Source: Larimichthys crocea
Lineage: Eukaryota > Chordata > Actinopteri > Sciaenidae
Assembly (NCBI RefSeq): GCF_000972845.2
Contig: NC_040028.1
Span: forward strand, 13,390,871-13,454,870
DNA: 64,000 bases
Direction of reading: 5' to 3'
Below the pieces are notes generated by a model. It was not told the DNA's origin. It did no database searches and was given only the letters and a program-made list of their open reading frames with translations. Shown piece by piece: positions 11,401 through 18,441 of this stretch (the stretch's first letter is position 1; each line of letters starts with the position of its first letter). Both the position numbers and the translations under genes were made by a program.

Positions 11401-13642
11401 TTGCATTTAACTTTTTAGTTTGGGGTATTTGTGCAGAATCATTTATAACATTATATCTGTGGATACAGTAGTTTAGTTGTTAATACAGTAGTTTACGACT
11501 TATATTGACAACACACAGTACAAACATACACACATTTAGAGCATGTAGCACAAAACACTACAAGGTGCAGCAATGTGTGTATAGAGGTTTAATTAATTAC
11601 TATATAATTACTATTACTACTGTCTCTGTGCCTCCTGTATTAGTGGAAAGGTCTGACAGTCAGAAGCTGGGCATTGTGTGAAGCTGTTTTCACATATATA
11701 CTTCCATAAGTCCATACTAGAGTTGTTATTTCACACATGTATCGCACAACAAAAGATTGTCTATGTAAGACGTGTTCTCACTTGTCGGAAAAACTTCACA
11801 AACCTAATCAAAGCTAATAAATTAGCCTGAAATATCAAGGTCTATGAGGCGGTCGATTCATAACTGATCAGGTCAAAGCTGAAAACAGGACACTGACACA
11901 CTGGCACAAAGACAGACAAGCAGTTATTCAGAGCATCAAGAGGAAAGTAAGAAATATAAGCTGTAGACTAATGGTGTTAATGATGTGGGTCTCACGGTCA
12001 ATGTGTGTGAGTGAGCGAATCAGTCCATTTAACACCATACAAGTGTGAGGAGTGAGCTCTGTCCGCACAGGCTGATGAGCTCAGTTACATCGCCCACTTG
12101 CCCAGCTCCAGTTCTGACACGACACCAGCTCCTCTCCCCCTCAGCAGCACTCTCTTTGGCCTCTGTGGTGTAAATACCAACGTTCCCCCTGTGCTTTGAG
12201 TTCCCTGTCCAGGCAGCACAAGTAAAGTTTGTTTAGCATCATTATATGAGGCACAAAATGGGAATGACAGAGGCAGTTTCACCTGATTACAAGTCAATGT
12301 AACATCAATATGAGAGTGAAACTTTTACTTTATTATTTTTTTTTATTTTAGGTAGAAAAGTTACTTGAATTGATTGATTTGATTTTTTTGTTTTTATTTC
12401 GGGCCAACTTAGTTTTAAGAAAACAAACTTTAGGTGGATCCCTGCACGGAAAACCAATGTTTTCTTCTAGGAATTGTTTGATTATTGGTACAAGGCCCCT
12501 GTTTGAGATCCCTCCCACCACTCTGTATAAATCTGGCTGTGGCGACCAGCTCTTCCACCCCACTTGACTAATACAAAGAGACTGACACGTATTCCACCGT
12601 GGATAAATGGCGATGCTGGGAATGACCCAGCACATCACCTATTGTCTGAGCCAGAGTGAATGTGACTGCTGGGATTGGGATGGTCTGGGTGCGTCTCAGG
12701 CATCTGTCACTGCGGGACACGTCCATGTGTGCCCATTGAGATAATGGGCACAGTGAGAAGGAGGGAGGAGTTGGGGGAGACAAAAAAAAAGAGAGTTTTC
12801 TTGTGTCCTTCATCACATCACATTTAGAGCAGTTAATGTGTGAGGACAGTCATTACCCCATTTATTTCAGACAAACACAAATCCATCTATCTTCTGGATT
12901 TCTGCCATTTACCCTGAAGCCATTTGCTGTTATATTAGTGGCCACATACGTCTGGGTTAGAAGTTGATTGATTAGCTTACTGGCTGAAAAATTTCCAGCC
13001 AGACAACTGTGGAGATGTTAGTGTTTGTTGTTTCATTTTATTACGATTGGTTTGAGGTGTTTTCCATGCTGTCTTTGTGTTCCTGACAGTGGTGAAAGAA
13101 GCATTCAGATCCTTTTAATTAAAGGAAAAGTTGAATTACTTGCAATTTGGGAAATATACTTTCTTATTAGGATGAGAAAAACCGGTGGAGACTCAGAAAG
13201 TTACTACAAACTGCCTGTATAGCTTGATGTTTTGACACCTCAAGGGATCAGAAGAGCCATCGTTTGCAACTCTTTGTGTAACTGCTCCACTGCCTATATT
13301 ATAACTTTAAATACAGAAAACTGAATGTTACCTGACACTGCTGGCTCTTAATCATATTCCAGTGCATCACAGCCTACCTGTCTCTTTTCCCTGCAGCCTA
13401 TGTATTACACAGAGGAGCCGGGACGGAGGAACTATGATACGTACAGAATGTACTTGAAGCATCCCCACGGCTACGACGACCCGTACTTGGAGGAGGTCAT
13501 CACCTACCCCCCCGCGGTCGACTACAGCTCCCAGCCTCATGGACTGAAATCCACCACCAACTATGTGGACTTTTACGCTAGCACACGGAGGCCTTCCTAC
13601 AGGGCAGAGCAGTACCCCGGCTCTCCTGACTCCTGGGTATAG
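4755..13642 (+). CDS. pkp4: Plakophilin-4 (p0071), C-terminal half, 11 coding exons (5' exons lie upstream of the window)
   Basis: Gene-level entry. Pkp4 is a p120/delta-catenin family armadillo protein. The family is known for binding cadherin tails at adherens and desmosome-like junctions and for regulating Rho at junctions and the midbody. Joined exons are 4755-4938, 5731-5848, 6512-6703, 7529-7702, 7984-8134, 9166-9358, 9833-9917, 10146-10263, 10395-10535, 11247-11311 and 13397-13642. Every junction is GT-AG and keeps frame, giving about 554 residues; the human protein is about 1190. The first seven exons encode the later armadillo repeats ([42 protein letters not shown]). The last four encode the C-tail ending [14 protein letters not shown]. 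Near-identity to remembered PKP4, rather than CTNND2, ARVCF or CTNND1, comes from WDGVGPIPG, the lysine run and the C-terminus. The next genes, dapl1 and tanc1, are the PKP4 neighbours in human. Promoter and N-terminus are not in the window. Confidence 0.95.
5375..5424. repeat. CA microsatellite, 25 units
   Basis: Perfect CA tract in the pkp4 intron between exons 4755-4938 and 5731-5848; probably length-polymorphic. Confidence 0.95.
5627..5644. repeat. GT microsatellite
   Basis: Short GT tract following a T8 run, in the same intron and about 85 bases before the 5731 exon. Confidence 0.9.
5731..5848 (+). CDS. pkp4: pkp4 coding exon (armadillo repeat)
   Basis: Encodes [19 protein letters not shown] followed by [20 protein letters not shown], a typical p120-family repeat helix pair. 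The split arginine codon (AG|G) joins the previous exon in frame. The donor is AAG|gtacta. The acceptor is unusual because the AG is preceded by an uninterrupted A tract (5720-5729) instead of pyrimidines. Frame and homology still fix this boundary. Confidence 0.94.
5849..6511 (+). other. pkp4: pkp4 intron
   Basis: AT-rich unique-looking sequence. I see no further feature. Confidence 0.85.
6512..6703 (+). CDS. pkp4: pkp4 coding exon with polylysine insert
   Basis: The acceptor is gcacgtcag and the donor ACG|gtgagt. The exon is in phase 0 and encodes 64 residues. It opens [20 protein letters not shown] and continues through the variable loop ([14 protein letters not shown]) to [19 protein letters not shown]. 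The loop with a lysine run sits inside an armadillo repeat in this family; in relatives such basic stretches have been linked to nuclear localisation and RhoA or phosphoinositide binding. The coding strand carries long A runs at 6668-6684. Confidence 0.95.
6704..7528 (+). other. pkp4: pkp4 intron
   Basis: Contains an A13 run near 6911 and a strongly AT-rich patch (7200-7440). No exon or structured repeat was recognised. Confidence 0.85.
7529..7702 (+). CDS. pkp4: pkp4 coding exon (armadillo repeat)
   Basis: The acceptor is gtttgtgcag and the donor AAG|gtatat; 58 codons, phase 0 at both ends. It starts [16 protein letters not shown] and ends [11 protein letters not shown]. The WDGVGPIPG signature after the lysine loop is characteristic of PKP4, and near-identical motifs occur in delta-catenin and ARVCF. 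Because both ends are phase 0, skipping would keep the frame but remove most of one armadillo repeat. Confidence 0.95.
7730..7751. repeat. CA microsatellite (interrupted)
   Basis: ACAC tract with one AAA interruption, 28 bases after a pkp4 donor. Confidence 0.85.
7984..8134 (+). CDS. pkp4: pkp4 coding exon (armadillo repeat)
   Basis: The acceptor is gtgtgcgggcag after a T13-rich tract, and the donor is ATAG|gtgaga. It encodes [20 protein letters not shown] followed by [20 protein letters not shown] and [10 protein letters not shown]. This is one of the most conserved repeats in the p120 family. The final G begins a glycine codon completed by the next exon. Confidence 0.95.
8738..8758. repeat. 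GA microsatellite
   Basis: GA tract in the pkp4 intron upstream of exon 9166-9358. A complementary CT tract lies at 9109-9163 in the same intron. Confidence 0.9.
9109..9163. repeat. CT microsatellite serving as polypyrimidine tract
   Basis: Interrupted CT repeat that runs directly into the acceptor ctcag of pkp4 exon 9166-9358. Confidence 0.92.
9166..9358 (+). CDS. pkp4: pkp4 coding exon (armadillo repeat)
   Basis: Encodes [40 protein letters not shown] and [20 protein letters not shown], then GRGD. The polypyrimidine tract of the acceptor is a long CT microsatellite (9109-9163). The donor is GACAG|gtgcgc, and the split arginine codon continues into the next exon. GC-rich third positions contrast with the AT-rich introns. 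Confidence 0.95.
9359..9832 (+). other. pkp4: pkp4 intron
   Basis: No features beyond splice sites and a short CA stretch near 9546. Confidence 0.85.
9833..9917 (+). CDS. pkp4: pkp4 coding exon (last armadillo repeat)
   Basis: The acceptor is ctgttttccag and the donor AAGAAG|gtgaga. It encodes [20 protein letters not shown] then DLRTIYKK, the terminal armadillo helices. The human protein has [20 protein letters not shown] here. The exon itself begins with GT, so the acceptor AG is followed directly by a GT dinucleotide. Frame continuity on both sides rules out the alternative. Confidence 0.95.
10146..10263 (+). CDS. pkp4: pkp4 coding exon (start of C-terminal tail)
   Basis: The acceptor is gtcctcacag and the donor CACCCTG|gtaggc. 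It encodes [20 protein letters not shown] followed by [19 protein letters not shown]. The first 20 residues are nearly invariant in PKP4. The serine/threonine/proline-rich remainder is more divergent, as expected outside the armadillo fold. Confidence 0.94.
10371..10389. repeat. CT microsatellite serving as polypyrimidine tract
   Basis: CT repeat directly before the acceptor ttcacag of pkp4 exon 10395-10535. Confidence 0.9.
10395..10535 (+). CDS. pkp4: pkp4 coding exon (C-terminal tail)
   Basis: The acceptor ctctcttcacag has a CT-microsatellite pyrimidine tract; the donor is ACAG|gtattt. It encodes [20 protein letters not shown] then [20 protein letters not shown] and IHKNQYT. It aligns with the human tail segment around TSSSPALLGI and QYYNSQGD. 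Divergence is higher here than in the armadillo exons, but the frame is open and the phases match both neighbours. Confidence 0.92.
10536..11246 (+). other. pkp4: pkp4 intron
   Basis: A GC-richer patch (10740-11050) contains a 10-base inverted repeat (TTACATAGCC 10966, GGCTATGTAA 11042). No exon is supported. Confidence 0.8.
11247..11311 (+). CDS. pkp4: pkp4 short coding exon (C-terminal tail)
   Basis: The acceptor is cttgtttccag and the donor ACACAG|gtgaat; 65 nt. It encodes [20 protein letters not shown] then TQ. It corresponds to the human segment SSKPSPIYISSYSSPARE. This small tail exon is a plausible alternatively spliced one, although skipping (65 nt) would break the frame. It is too short to stand out by itself; homology and phase support it. 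Confidence 0.9.
11312..13396 (+). other. pkp4: pkp4 last intron
   Basis: About 2.1 kb. Degenerate fish repeat fragments lie near 13085-13250 and a T-rich patch near 12330. No coding evidence. Confidence 0.8.
13085..13250 (+). mobile_element. Degenerate teleost repeat fragments in last pkp4 intron
   Basis: GTGGTGAAAGAAGCATTCAG (13089-13108) and TTAAAGGAAAAGTTGAATTA with TTTGGGAAATATACTTTCTT (13119-13165) resemble the ends of two very common fish non-autonomous repeats from memory. The copy is short and decayed. No target duplication was identified. Confidence 0.4.
13397..13642 (+). CDS. pkp4: pkp4 terminal coding exon with PDZ-binding C-terminus
   Basis: The acceptor is tttccctgcag; the frame runs in phase 0 to TAG at 13640-13642. 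It contains [20 protein letters not shown], then [20 protein letters not shown] and [11 protein letters not shown]. The last four residues, DSWV, are the family PDZ ligand known to bind Erbin and related junctional PDZ proteins. The complete conservation of the last residues argues that this is a functional gene, not a pseudogene. Confidence 0.96.
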   Translation, partial: PMYYTEEPGRRNYDTYRMYLKHPHGYDDPYLEEVITYPPAVDYSSQPHGLKSTTNYVDFYASTRRPSYRAEQYPGSPDSWV

Positions 13643-14177
13643 GTCTGCAGATGTTCCTGTGTTATGATCAAGAACTTTCTTTTCATCCCCGATTCTCATT
13701 TCGTGGGCGTGAGGAGGGCGTTTTCGCCCTGCAGCAGAGACGAGGAGCCGGAAAGCACACGAGAACTGATGAACTTTTTCTTCGGCTTAACTTCGGCTTT
13801 ATGTTTTGATCCATGATCCATGTTTGTTGTAAAGTGAATGTTGTGTATATGGAGGGCAGTTCAACTGAGCGATGGCAGATGGAAAGATGAAATGTGTGCC
13901 AAAGAAGGAAATCATGGTATGTTTTTTTTTGTTTTTTTAAGTTATTTTTTTATTTTAGTAGAAAAAGATGGAATCACGCTTGGAGGTATGTTGTTGGACG
14001 GATGAGGAGACGTTCGTCCTGCTTTATCTAGATGTTCGTTTTATTTTCTTTATGAAAATCTTAGCTGTGATAGCACGATGAAAGGTGTGAGTCATGTGAG
14101 CGAGGGTCTGAGTCAAGTCAAGATGGGGAATTATGTATGTGCCGAAGCCAAAATGGATCACAAACTCATCTGTAAAA

Positions 14178-14195
14178 AATAAAAAAAAGAATAAA
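14178..14195 (+). terminator. pkp4: Candidate proximal pkp4 poly(A) signals (two AATAAA hexamers)
   Basis: Two AATAAA hexamers 12 bases apart in an A-rich stretch, about 540 bases after the stop codon. They may simply be A-rich sequence; no strong GT-rich downstream element is obvious. Confidence 0.35.
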
Positions 14196-14470
14196 TAAGA
14201 TAGTAAACTAATGATGTTAGGTTGTACAGAGGGTTCACATTGTATCTGTACTTAATGTTGAAGCTGTGTAATGCCATGGAGTCTTGTACATTTCTTTCAT
14301 TTTATTGTAAATACAGAAAAGAAACAACATGTTACCTGGTTTACACTCATCAGCACTGGTTAAAAAAAAAAGAAAAGAAAACTTGTGCCATGTTAAAATC
14401 TCTATAGATATATAAATATATGAAGAAATATGTGGACAAAAATGGCATCATAACACAACCATGTTAAAAT

Positions 14471-14476
14471 AATAAA
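14471..14476 (+). terminator. pkp4: Probable pkp4 distal poly(A) signal AATAAA
   Basis: AATAAA is followed within about 35 bases by T- and GT-rich sequence (ttttgttttct, gtgattgtctctttt), as expected for a cleavage and polyadenylation site. It is the last canonical hexamer before sequence of a different character. Proximal candidates are at 14178 and 14190. Confidence 0.65.
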
Positions 14477-15439
14477 AGTTCAATTTTGTTTTCTAAACAC
14501 GAGTGATTGTCTCTTTTCACAGGTACAGTGCAGACATATCTTTTGCAGTCCCTATATTATGTATTCAAACAGAGTGACCATGAAGATCCAGCGGAGAAAT
14601 CAAACGCTCCTCTCTTTTGAACTTTTTTTCTCTCTCTCTCTAGAGTTATTCAGCCCCCGTGGGACACAAAATGTTTCATTAAATTGTATTTCCACAAACA
14701 TGCTTTGAACCTGCAGACCTGTGTTTTATGAAAACAGCACTGCTGAGGCACCCTGGAGCAGAACATTGAATCCCTTCCAACAGTGAACAGTAACAGTAAC
14801 TGTGTTTATATTTGGGCAAATCAGTTTTGCCCCTTGGGATCAAATAAGAATTTCAAAAAAAGGGTACTTCCCAAACACAGACACTGAATAAGAACATACC
14901 AGAGAAATGTAACAACTCCAAATATGGAATCTTAAAATTGAACTTCAGCGAGAGCCCAGGTCAAAAACAACAAAAATAAAACCAGACTAGGAAATGCATT
15001 TCACCACAAAAAATGTCACATTACAATACATCCTGGCAAGGAGTGAAGGTGAGAGTTAATGTAGTAAAACAAAAGTTTTGGACTAATTCTACACTTAATG
15101 TCCAAGAGGACCAAATGTGCAGGTCTTCATCTTTTCAGCTTTACTTTGCATTATGGTCTGTGATTGGCTGCAAAGCACCAGATTAACCAGCCAATGACAG
15201 CAGAGGAGGTGTAAAGAGCCTGAAGAGTAACACAGTTACACTTTTAGGCACATTTAAACATTTATGCGTTCCCCTATAGGAGCTTTAACAGTCTGTAGGT
15301 AAATGAATAACAGATGACAAGTAGACCAGTCAAATCTTTGCTTCTCCTCCAGCAACATATGCTGCTGGTCACCTGTTAACCCTCTCATTGCTGCCCCTCA
15401 GTGTTCAGTATGTGTTTTCTTTTCTACCTGGTCCAAGGT

Positions 15440-15650
15440 TTGCTGTGGATTCAACATAAATGTAGCAGAACTTTAAAATGTATTCTGTCGCTAACTGGGA
15501 GCCAGTGTAAAGACTTAAGAACTGGGGTGATGTGCTCTGATCTCTTTGTTCTGCACATTGCAGTACGGTTCAGTACAAGGACTGGGTGCAGGTGTTTTCA
15601 TTTGTGTTTGATTGGCATCCTGTTAGACTGGCTGTGGCATCACTACACCT
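15440..15650 (+). mobile_element. Fragment of a common teleost repeat upstream of dapl1
   Basis: TGTATTCTGTCGCTAACTGG, GAGCCAGTGTAAAGACTTAA and GAACTGGGGTGATGTGCTCT match, from memory, a repeated fish sequence ('...ttgactgggagccagtgtaaagac...'). It yields no intact protein. It lies 370-600 bases before the dapl1 promoter and may supply regulatory sequence. Confidence 0.45.
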
Positions 15651-15951
15651 TTATGTACAAAGAGACAAAACCTGAGTTGTGTGTAGTGAAGAAGACGTCT
15701 GCTCATGTTCACATACTCATGTTTTCCTCAATCAAATTAGTTTTTTTGTGCTGAGTTTGTATTTTAATATGCCTTAATGAGCAACACTCAAACAGTGTTA
15801 AACATTATTGTGTGGCTGATGCCTTTCAAAATAAGACAAAAATCTTGAAATCCATGTAGACAAATGGATACATATTAAATTTGAAGTAATCAATGTGTTC
15901 TCAATATGAGACGTCGTTTTAGTTTCACTTCATTGATTCAGCATCAGTGAA

Positions 15952-15964
15952 GTGTGTGTGTGCA

Positions 15965-15999
<35 letters not shown>
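15952..15999. repeat. TG microsatellite at the dapl1 promoter
   Basis: TG repeat with one CATGCG interruption, ending about 20 bases upstream of the dapl1 CRE. Confidence 0.95.
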
Positions 16000-16001
<2 letters not shown>

Positions 16002-16019
16002 CTCTCTGGTTTCCTGTAG

Positions 16020-16047
16020 TGACGTCACGTCAGGGCTGAGCATAAAA
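16020..16047 (+). promoter_or_regulatory. dapl1: dapl1 core promoter: CRE plus half-site and TATA-like box
   Basis: A perfect palindromic CRE (TGACGTCA, 16020-16027) overlaps a further half-site (CGTCA, 16028-16032). A TATA-like ATAAAA follows at 16042-16047. The spacing predicts transcription start near 16070-16075 and a leader of about 50 bases before the ATG at 16125. A TG microsatellite ends about 20 bases upstream. CREB/ATF control is inferred from the motif alone. Confidence 0.7.
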
Positions 16048-16124
16048 ACAAGTGAGTGGGCGTTCACAGAGTTTTGCTTGTTTCTTTCTTTGCTTTCTCT
16101 GCGGAAACTTGGTCCAAAAAAAAA

Positions 16125-16194
16125 ATGGTGCAGCAACTCTCCAAATCTGGAGCGAAGGAGACTCCTTTGCTGAAAGCTGGACATCCTCCAGCAG
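16125..16194 (+). CDS. dapl1: dapl1 coding exon 1
   Basis: The ATG follows an A9 run (16116-16124, aaaaaaaaaATGG), a favourable Kozak context. It encodes MVQQLSKSGAKETPLLKAGH followed by PPA. The donor is GCAG|gtaaag, and the split valine codon (G|TG) joins exon 2 in frame. The ATG is about 50 bases from the predicted transcription start. Confidence 0.92.
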
Positions 16195-17971
16195 GTAAAG
16201 CACTGCTCACACATTTCAGCTTGTTCTGTTTAATAATTTATTTATTTCAAAGCGTTGTTGTTTTTCACTCCTCGACCCGGATCCGTGCACACCGAGATTT
16301 TGAAACTCCTCTGCAGCTTGTCACTAAGTTTCATTTCACTATCTGTTTTTAAATATTCGGTTAGGATGCGCAGTGTGATCGCACCACAGGAAAGGACTTG
16401 ATTTGCTGATTTCTGTGATAATTGCATCAATCAATCGGGCCTGAGCTTTTTTGCAAATCGTGATTTTTCAACCACACACATGCTTTTGTCTTTCCCAGCA
16501 GGCCCCATGTGAAAGTAACACTCTGTTCCCACTGGCTGAAAAAAGCCTTCAATTCAATGAGTGCAAAAGGCTGTCGTGCAAATGTGTTCATCGCGGAGCT
16601 CTATAGTAAACTCTAATGTTGTAATGTTGGTTATGTTATTTTGAATTATGCTCATTAATAACGCAGAGTCGCTCAGACTGTGCGTGGAGGTGAAATTTGT
16701 CAATTGTGTTTATGCCTCTTTTTTTGTATGTATATTTTTTTTTTTTTACATTTTAAATGAACATTGCACTTTATTTATGGGGAACTGCTTAAATGTAAAC
16801 AACTTTTTCACTTTGTAATGTCTTAGAGTTTTTGACATCACAAATGCTCCAAACTCCCCTTGTTTTTTTTGTTTTTTTTAAATGAAGCAAAAACATAATT
16901 GTATTATGCAACAGTTTAATTTTGTTTTTATTTCTTTTACATTTAAGTCTTAAAAAAAAAAGGCGTGGGGTGTATGATGTAAAGAGTTCAGGAAAAAAAA
17001 TTGCAGTTTCAGAGTAATATTTGTAACATATTTTTCTTTCTTACTGCTTTAATCCCTGGGTGACCTTTTATTCCTGAACCCCGGGTTGCAAACTGTACTT
17101 AAGATGTAGGCCAATTCCCTCAACTTATTTACTGCAGAGGCAATGACCTGCTGCCACACTTTGACCATCTGTTCAGTATTTTACTAGCAATATAATACTG
17201 CAAAATCACCATCGGAGTTTCTCTTTCTGTTTATTTTATGCTGAAGATTGTTCCATAGAGGATTGTGTTTACAGACAGGGTGGGTGGCATCCTTGCCAAA
17301 CACAAGTGTTTGTGTGTATGTACGTACAGCATACTACTTCCATCCTGCTGATTTTGCAGATAACCTTTCTTCTCTGGGTCAATAGTGAAGGCCGGAGGTA
17401 AACGGGTGGCCAAGAAAGGCCTGGAAGAGAGTGCCACCCATGGGACTCCAGAGAAGGAGACCAAGAGGTCTGATAAGTTGAGGTAGGCCCCAGTTTGCAT
17501 TTAAAGCATAAGAAATGGGTTTGAAGCATTAACGCCAAGAACTTAAAAAAGAATGTTGCTTCAAACCATAAGAGGTTAAAATATCCAGCAGCAATTTTGA
17601 CCTTGTATATTACTGGAATCTTTTTTTAAACTTAAGTAAAACTCTTTGTGCCTGTGATCTTTCAGCGGCAGGTCCCTCGCCACAGCCAACAGGATGCAAC
17701 AAGTTGGTATTCTTCTGGCAGGAACTCTCGACAAGGTAAACAAACCATCCCTTCTTTTGGAAAAGCCGGTTCTTACTGGGCAAAGTAGTTTGGTTACAGT
17801 GGTTCCCAGGCCCAAGAGCCTTGTGAGTAATTAACTCGCTTCATGTGTTTACAGCTGAGCCACGACTTTCCAGAGACACCAGTGAGTGTGAGGCACAGCA
17901 AGGTGCGACCTGCAGTTGAGAAGCCCCACTTGCCCCGGACCTTCTTCATCCAGCAACCGAGGAAGTTTTGA
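16125..17971 (+). CDS. dapl1: Death-associated protein-like 1, complete, four exons
   Basis: Gene-level entry. Exons 16125-16194, 17386-17482, 17666-17735 and 17855-17971 join in frame through GT-AG introns to give 117 residues (human DAPL1 about 107). The small, basic, probably disordered protein keeps both family signatures: KAGHPPAVKAGGKR across the exon 1-2 junction and FIQQPRK at the C-terminus. DAP/DAPL1 proteins are known as regulators of autophagy, proliferation and epithelial differentiation. Work on fish and frog eggs describes Dap1b/Dapl1 occupying the ribosomal peptide exit tunnel in dormant ribosomes. The start has an A at -3 and a G at +4. I chose dapl1 over dap because of its position between pkp4 and tanc1; the fish name could be a dap1 paralogue. 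No signal peptide or membrane segment is seen. Confidence 0.92.
16195..17385 (+). other. dapl1: dapl1 intron 1
   Basis: T-rich intron with homopolymer T and A runs (16728-16748, 16953-16961). No exon seen. Confidence 0.85.
17386..17482 (+). CDS. dapl1: dapl1 coding exon 2
   Basis: The acceptor is gggtcaatag (weak pyrimidine content immediately upstream; a better tract lies further back) and the donor TTGAG|gtaggc. It encodes VKAGGKRVAKKGLEESATHG then TPEKETKRSDKL. VKAGG completes the conserved DAP-family N-terminal motif. The rest is charged and probably disordered. Confidence 0.92.
17666..17735 (+). CDS. dapl1: dapl1 coding exon 3
   Basis: The acceptor is gatctttcag and the donor GACAAG|gtaaac. 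It encodes SGRSLATANRMQQVGILLAG then TLDK. This corresponds to the region of human DAPL1 containing SAIANVAKIQTLDALNDTL, a predicted short helix. Confidence 0.9.
17855..17971 (+). CDS. dapl1: dapl1 coding exon 4 (C-terminus)
   Basis: The acceptor is gtgtttacag; the stop codon is TGA at 17969-17971. It encodes LSHDFPETPVSVRHSKVRPA then VEKPHLPRTFFIQQPRKF. The final IQQPRK motif is the strongest family hallmark. It belongs to the tail placed in the ribosome exit tunnel by the egg-ribosome studies. Confidence 0.94.
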   Translation: MSHDFPETPVSVRHSKVRPAVEKPHLPRTFFIQQPRKF

Positions 17972-18190
17972 ACTACATGTGTTTATTAGGAACGCCCCCC
18001 CCAGAGGAAACTGTTAAGTCAACTGTGAAAGGCAAACATGAGGCGTTAGACGCATGAGGGGACTGACAGGTTGTCTGTGAAGTGTTGATGGGGAAGAGCT
18101 TTCATTGAGCTTTGTATTTAGAAGAGAAAATGGAGCTTTTCCAGGCTGTGCTTATTTGTGAGGATACAATAAACCAGCATTTAACGTGCC
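17972..18190 (+). other. dapl1: dapl1 3' untranslated region
   Basis: About 220 bases of non-coding sequence from the stop codon to just after the first AATAAA (18168-18173). It includes a C-run (17995-18002 region). A longer form could use AATAAA at 18354-18359. Confidence 0.6.
18168..18173 (+). terminator. dapl1: dapl1 poly(A) signal AATAAA
   Basis: The first canonical hexamer after the dapl1 stop, in the context gatacAATAAAccagc, followed by a T-rich/GT stretch (tgcctttcctagtgtt). A second AATAAA at 18354-18359, followed by cttgcttgcaggactccttgttctttgtt, is an alternative distal site. Confidence 0.7.
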
Positions 18191-18426
18191 TTTCCTAGTG
18201 TTATAAGAAAAGCTGTAGTTATATTTACCAGCTGATGAAAAACAGATGGCATTTGGGCATGTTTAATGTGACGGTTGGGGATTGTAAAGTGGGTCTTATT
18301 TTCCCAGTGAAATTTTCTTTGTATCGCTTGGCACTTAATAGATTGAATTAAAAAATAAAAAATGCATGGCATCACTTGCTTGCAGGACTCCTTGTTCTTT
18401 GTTCATCTTGCTGTAAGATACAATGA

Positions 18427-18441
18427 CCACCAGGGGGCAAC
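18427..18441 (+). promoter_or_regulatory. CTCF-type motif, possible insulator between dapl1 and tanc1
   Basis: CCACCAGGGGGCAAC matches the vertebrate CTCF core (CCACYAGRKGGCR) at nearly every informative position. It lies about 250 bases after the dapl1 poly(A) signal and about 4 kb before the predicted tanc1 promoter, a logical boundary position. Occupancy is inferred; some transposons carry similar motifs. Confidence 0.55.

Larger units (their letters stand above)
13643..14495 (+). other. pkp4: pkp4 3' untranslated region
   Basis: AT-rich, non-coding and T/A-run-rich sequence from the stop codon to the cleavage region after the last AATAAA. It holds a perfect Pumilio-type element TGTAAATA at 14306-14313. 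Earlier AATAAA hexamers at 14178-14183 and 14190-14195 could give a shorter isoform. The exact 3' end is inferred. Confidence 0.7.
14496..16019. other. pkp4-dapl1 intergenic spacer
   Basis: Contains an inverted pair of CCAAT boxes (15162-15195), a teleost repeat fragment (15440-15650) and the TG tract that abuts the dapl1 promoter. No gene seen. Confidence 0.75.

Noticed and set aside
15401..15754. 117-codon frame upstream of dapl1
   Set aside because: Overlaps a recognisable teleost repeat fragment; no start context, promoter or homology as a gene.
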